The notes under the pieces: generated by a model
What the model was told of the DNA's origin: nothing
The model's database searches: none
The model's input: only the letters and a program-made list of their open reading frames with translations
Program-made: the position numbers and the translations under genes
From: DASSYK01 sp036258315
GTDB taxonomy: Bacteria > Actinomycetota > Thermoleophilia > Solirubrobacterales > 70-9
DNA length: 48,607 nucleotides
Direction: 5' to 3'
Assembly (NCBI GenBank): GCA_036258315.1
Contig: DATADX010000024.1
Span: forward strand, 1-48,607
Shown: positions 47,749 through 48,607 of the stretch, in pieces
How positions within the stretch are numbered: the first letter of the stretch is position 1
Layout: the number at the start of each line of letters is the position of its first letter

Positions 47749-48607
47749 CTAACTCGCCGCCTCCTCTGCTTCGCGTCCGGGGGCGGCTCGCCCCTGCGCC
47801 TTGGCGACGGCCTCACCGGCCGCCTCCCACATCGATACCGACCGGTCCCTGAACTCGATCCCGTACTTGTCGAGGATCTTCGCGCCCTCCTCCTCCCAGG
47901 CGCCGGGGATCCGGAACACCGCGATCGTCTCCGCCGGGTCCTTGCCGAGCTCGAGGCAGGCCTTGATCACCCCGCGAGCGACGATGTCGACCCGCGTGTT
48001 GGAGACGATCGACATCATCACCGCGATCTTCTCGACGCCGTCCTTCTTCAGCACCTCGATCGCGAGGCCCTTGGCCTTCGCCACCGACGGGTTGCCCCCG
48101 ATCTCGGCGTAGTTCGCGGGCCGCCCGCCCTGCGAGCGGACCGCGTCGGTGAGCGTCAGCGAGCCCCCGCCGGCGCCGATCACGAGGCCCAGGTTGCCCT
48201 CGAACCCGTGGTCCTTGCCCTGAATCACGCCACGGTGGTCGGCGGCGTCGATCGCCTTCACGTTGCGCTCGAACTCGGACGGCTCGTAGAGCTCGCGCGG
48301 CTCGTCGAGGTCGACGCCGATCTCGGTGAGCATCGCCTTGTGGCGCCCGACGGCCTCGTCCTCCATCTCCATGTGCGCGTCGAGCGCGACGAACGAGCCG
48401 TCGGCGAGCCGGGCCAGGGGGTTGATCTCCGCCAGGGTCATGTCGTGCTCGCGCTGGAGCCGAGCGAGCTTCGCGAGCACGGCGCTCGCCCGGTTCAGCT
48501 CCGAGCCCGTCATGCCGACCCTGGCGACGACCTCCTTGGCGCGGAAGTCGGGGATGGGGTGCAGGTTCGAGAGGTGTCCGCGCCCGACGTGGTCCGGGTG
48601 CTCCTCC
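47749..48607 (-). CDS. sucC: Succinate-CoA ligase-like beta subunit, N-terminus beyond window
   Basis: The frame runs from the edge through Met at 48513 to the stop at 47749. Visible is the end of the ATP-grasp domain (AEINPLARLADGSFVALDAHMEME) and the C-terminal flavodoxin-like domain (FEGNLGLVIGAGGGSLTLTDAVRSQGGRPANYAEIGGNPSVAKAKG; MMSIVSNTRVDIVARG). The canonical motif NGAGLAMATMD is replaced by IGAGGGSLTLTD, and VGGGA by IGGNPS, so this is not a classical SucC and its acyl substrate could differ from succinate. About 285 codons are present, so 100 or so are missing. Symbol given by family and pairing with the alpha subunit. Confidence 0.82.
   Translation of the reverse strand, partial: EEHPDHVGRGHLSNLHPIPDFRAKEVVARVGMTGSELNRASAVLAKLARLQREHDMTLAEINPLARLADGSFVALDAHMEMEDEAVGRHKAMLTEIGVDLDEPRELYEPSEFERNVKAIDAADHRGVIQGKDHGFEGNLGLVIGAGGGSLTLTDAVRSQGGRPANYAEIGGNPSVAKAKGLAIEVLKKDGVEKIAVMMSIVSNTRVDIVARGVIKACLELGKDPAETIAVFRIPGAWEEEGAKILDKYGIEFRDRSVSMWEAAGEAVAKAQGRAAPGREAEEAAS

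Overview
The window is high-GC bacterial DNA with dense genes, frequent GTG starts and many 4-nt stop/start overlaps. A Gram-positive-type SOS box before lexA, a c-di-AMP riboswitch before an RlpA-like gene, and many actinobacterial-looking families point to an actinobacterium. Thermoleophilia (Solirubrobacterales/Gaiellales-like) is my best guess, but this is inference from gene content, not a phylogenetic test.

Layout. (1) 1-560: the cut end of an IS481-type insertion sequence, abutting a CTAG target. (2) 713-3822: an enoyl-CoA hydratase, a small unknown gene, a twice-frameshifted methyltransferase relic, an HNH nuclease and a secreted three-repeat protein. (3) 3942-8147: an arsenic island with two divergent operons. 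arsC, a metallophosphoesterase and an aquaglyceroporin lie on the minus strand; arsR, arsM and an R2-like diiron protein lie on the plus strand. A perfect 20-bp palindrome sits in the shared promoter region. (4) 8320-16709: a BBE-type flavoprotein with a decayed VOC/DHFR chimera, tRNA-Leu(GAG), lexA with its SOS box, a zinc-ribbon gene, rnpB, a PEP mutase-family gene, a methyltransferase and SDR pair, the c-di-AMP riboswitch with rlpA, an AhpD-like gene and glnA. (5) 16915-17897: a tandem ribbon-helix-helix-like gene convergent with a sigma factor.

(6) 18249-38114 is a large exopolysaccharide or capsule locus. It holds an initiating sugar transferase, a LuxR regulator with a degenerate receiver, GT2 enzymes, a Wzz-like protein, a Wzy/ligase, a polysaccharide deacetylase, a fused Alg14-Alg13-type transferase, a GDP-mannose 3,5-epimerase-like enzyme, a GT4, a flippase and a beta-helix protein. 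At its end are a GNAT protein and a cassette of NAD-synthetase-like enzyme, asparagine-synthase-like amidotransferase, acyl carrier protein and AMP ligase. That cassette resembles the accessory set of exosortase-associated EPS loci, but no exosortase is present here. It may activate and amidate a carboxylic acid carried on the ACP.

(7) 38116-48607: SnoaL-like protein, ZIP transporter, YyaL-type thioredoxin-domain protein, class III aminotransferase, MFS transporter, acyl-CoA synthetase, enoyl-CoA hydratase, and a central-metabolism operon of succinate-CoA ligase-like subunits plus a single-cluster ferredoxin, cut at the window edge.

The best candidates for undescribed biology are the R2-like oxidase translationally coupled to arsM and the NadE-like/AsnB/ACP/ligase cassette at the end of the EPS locus. 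No CRISPR array, rRNA or phage module was seen.
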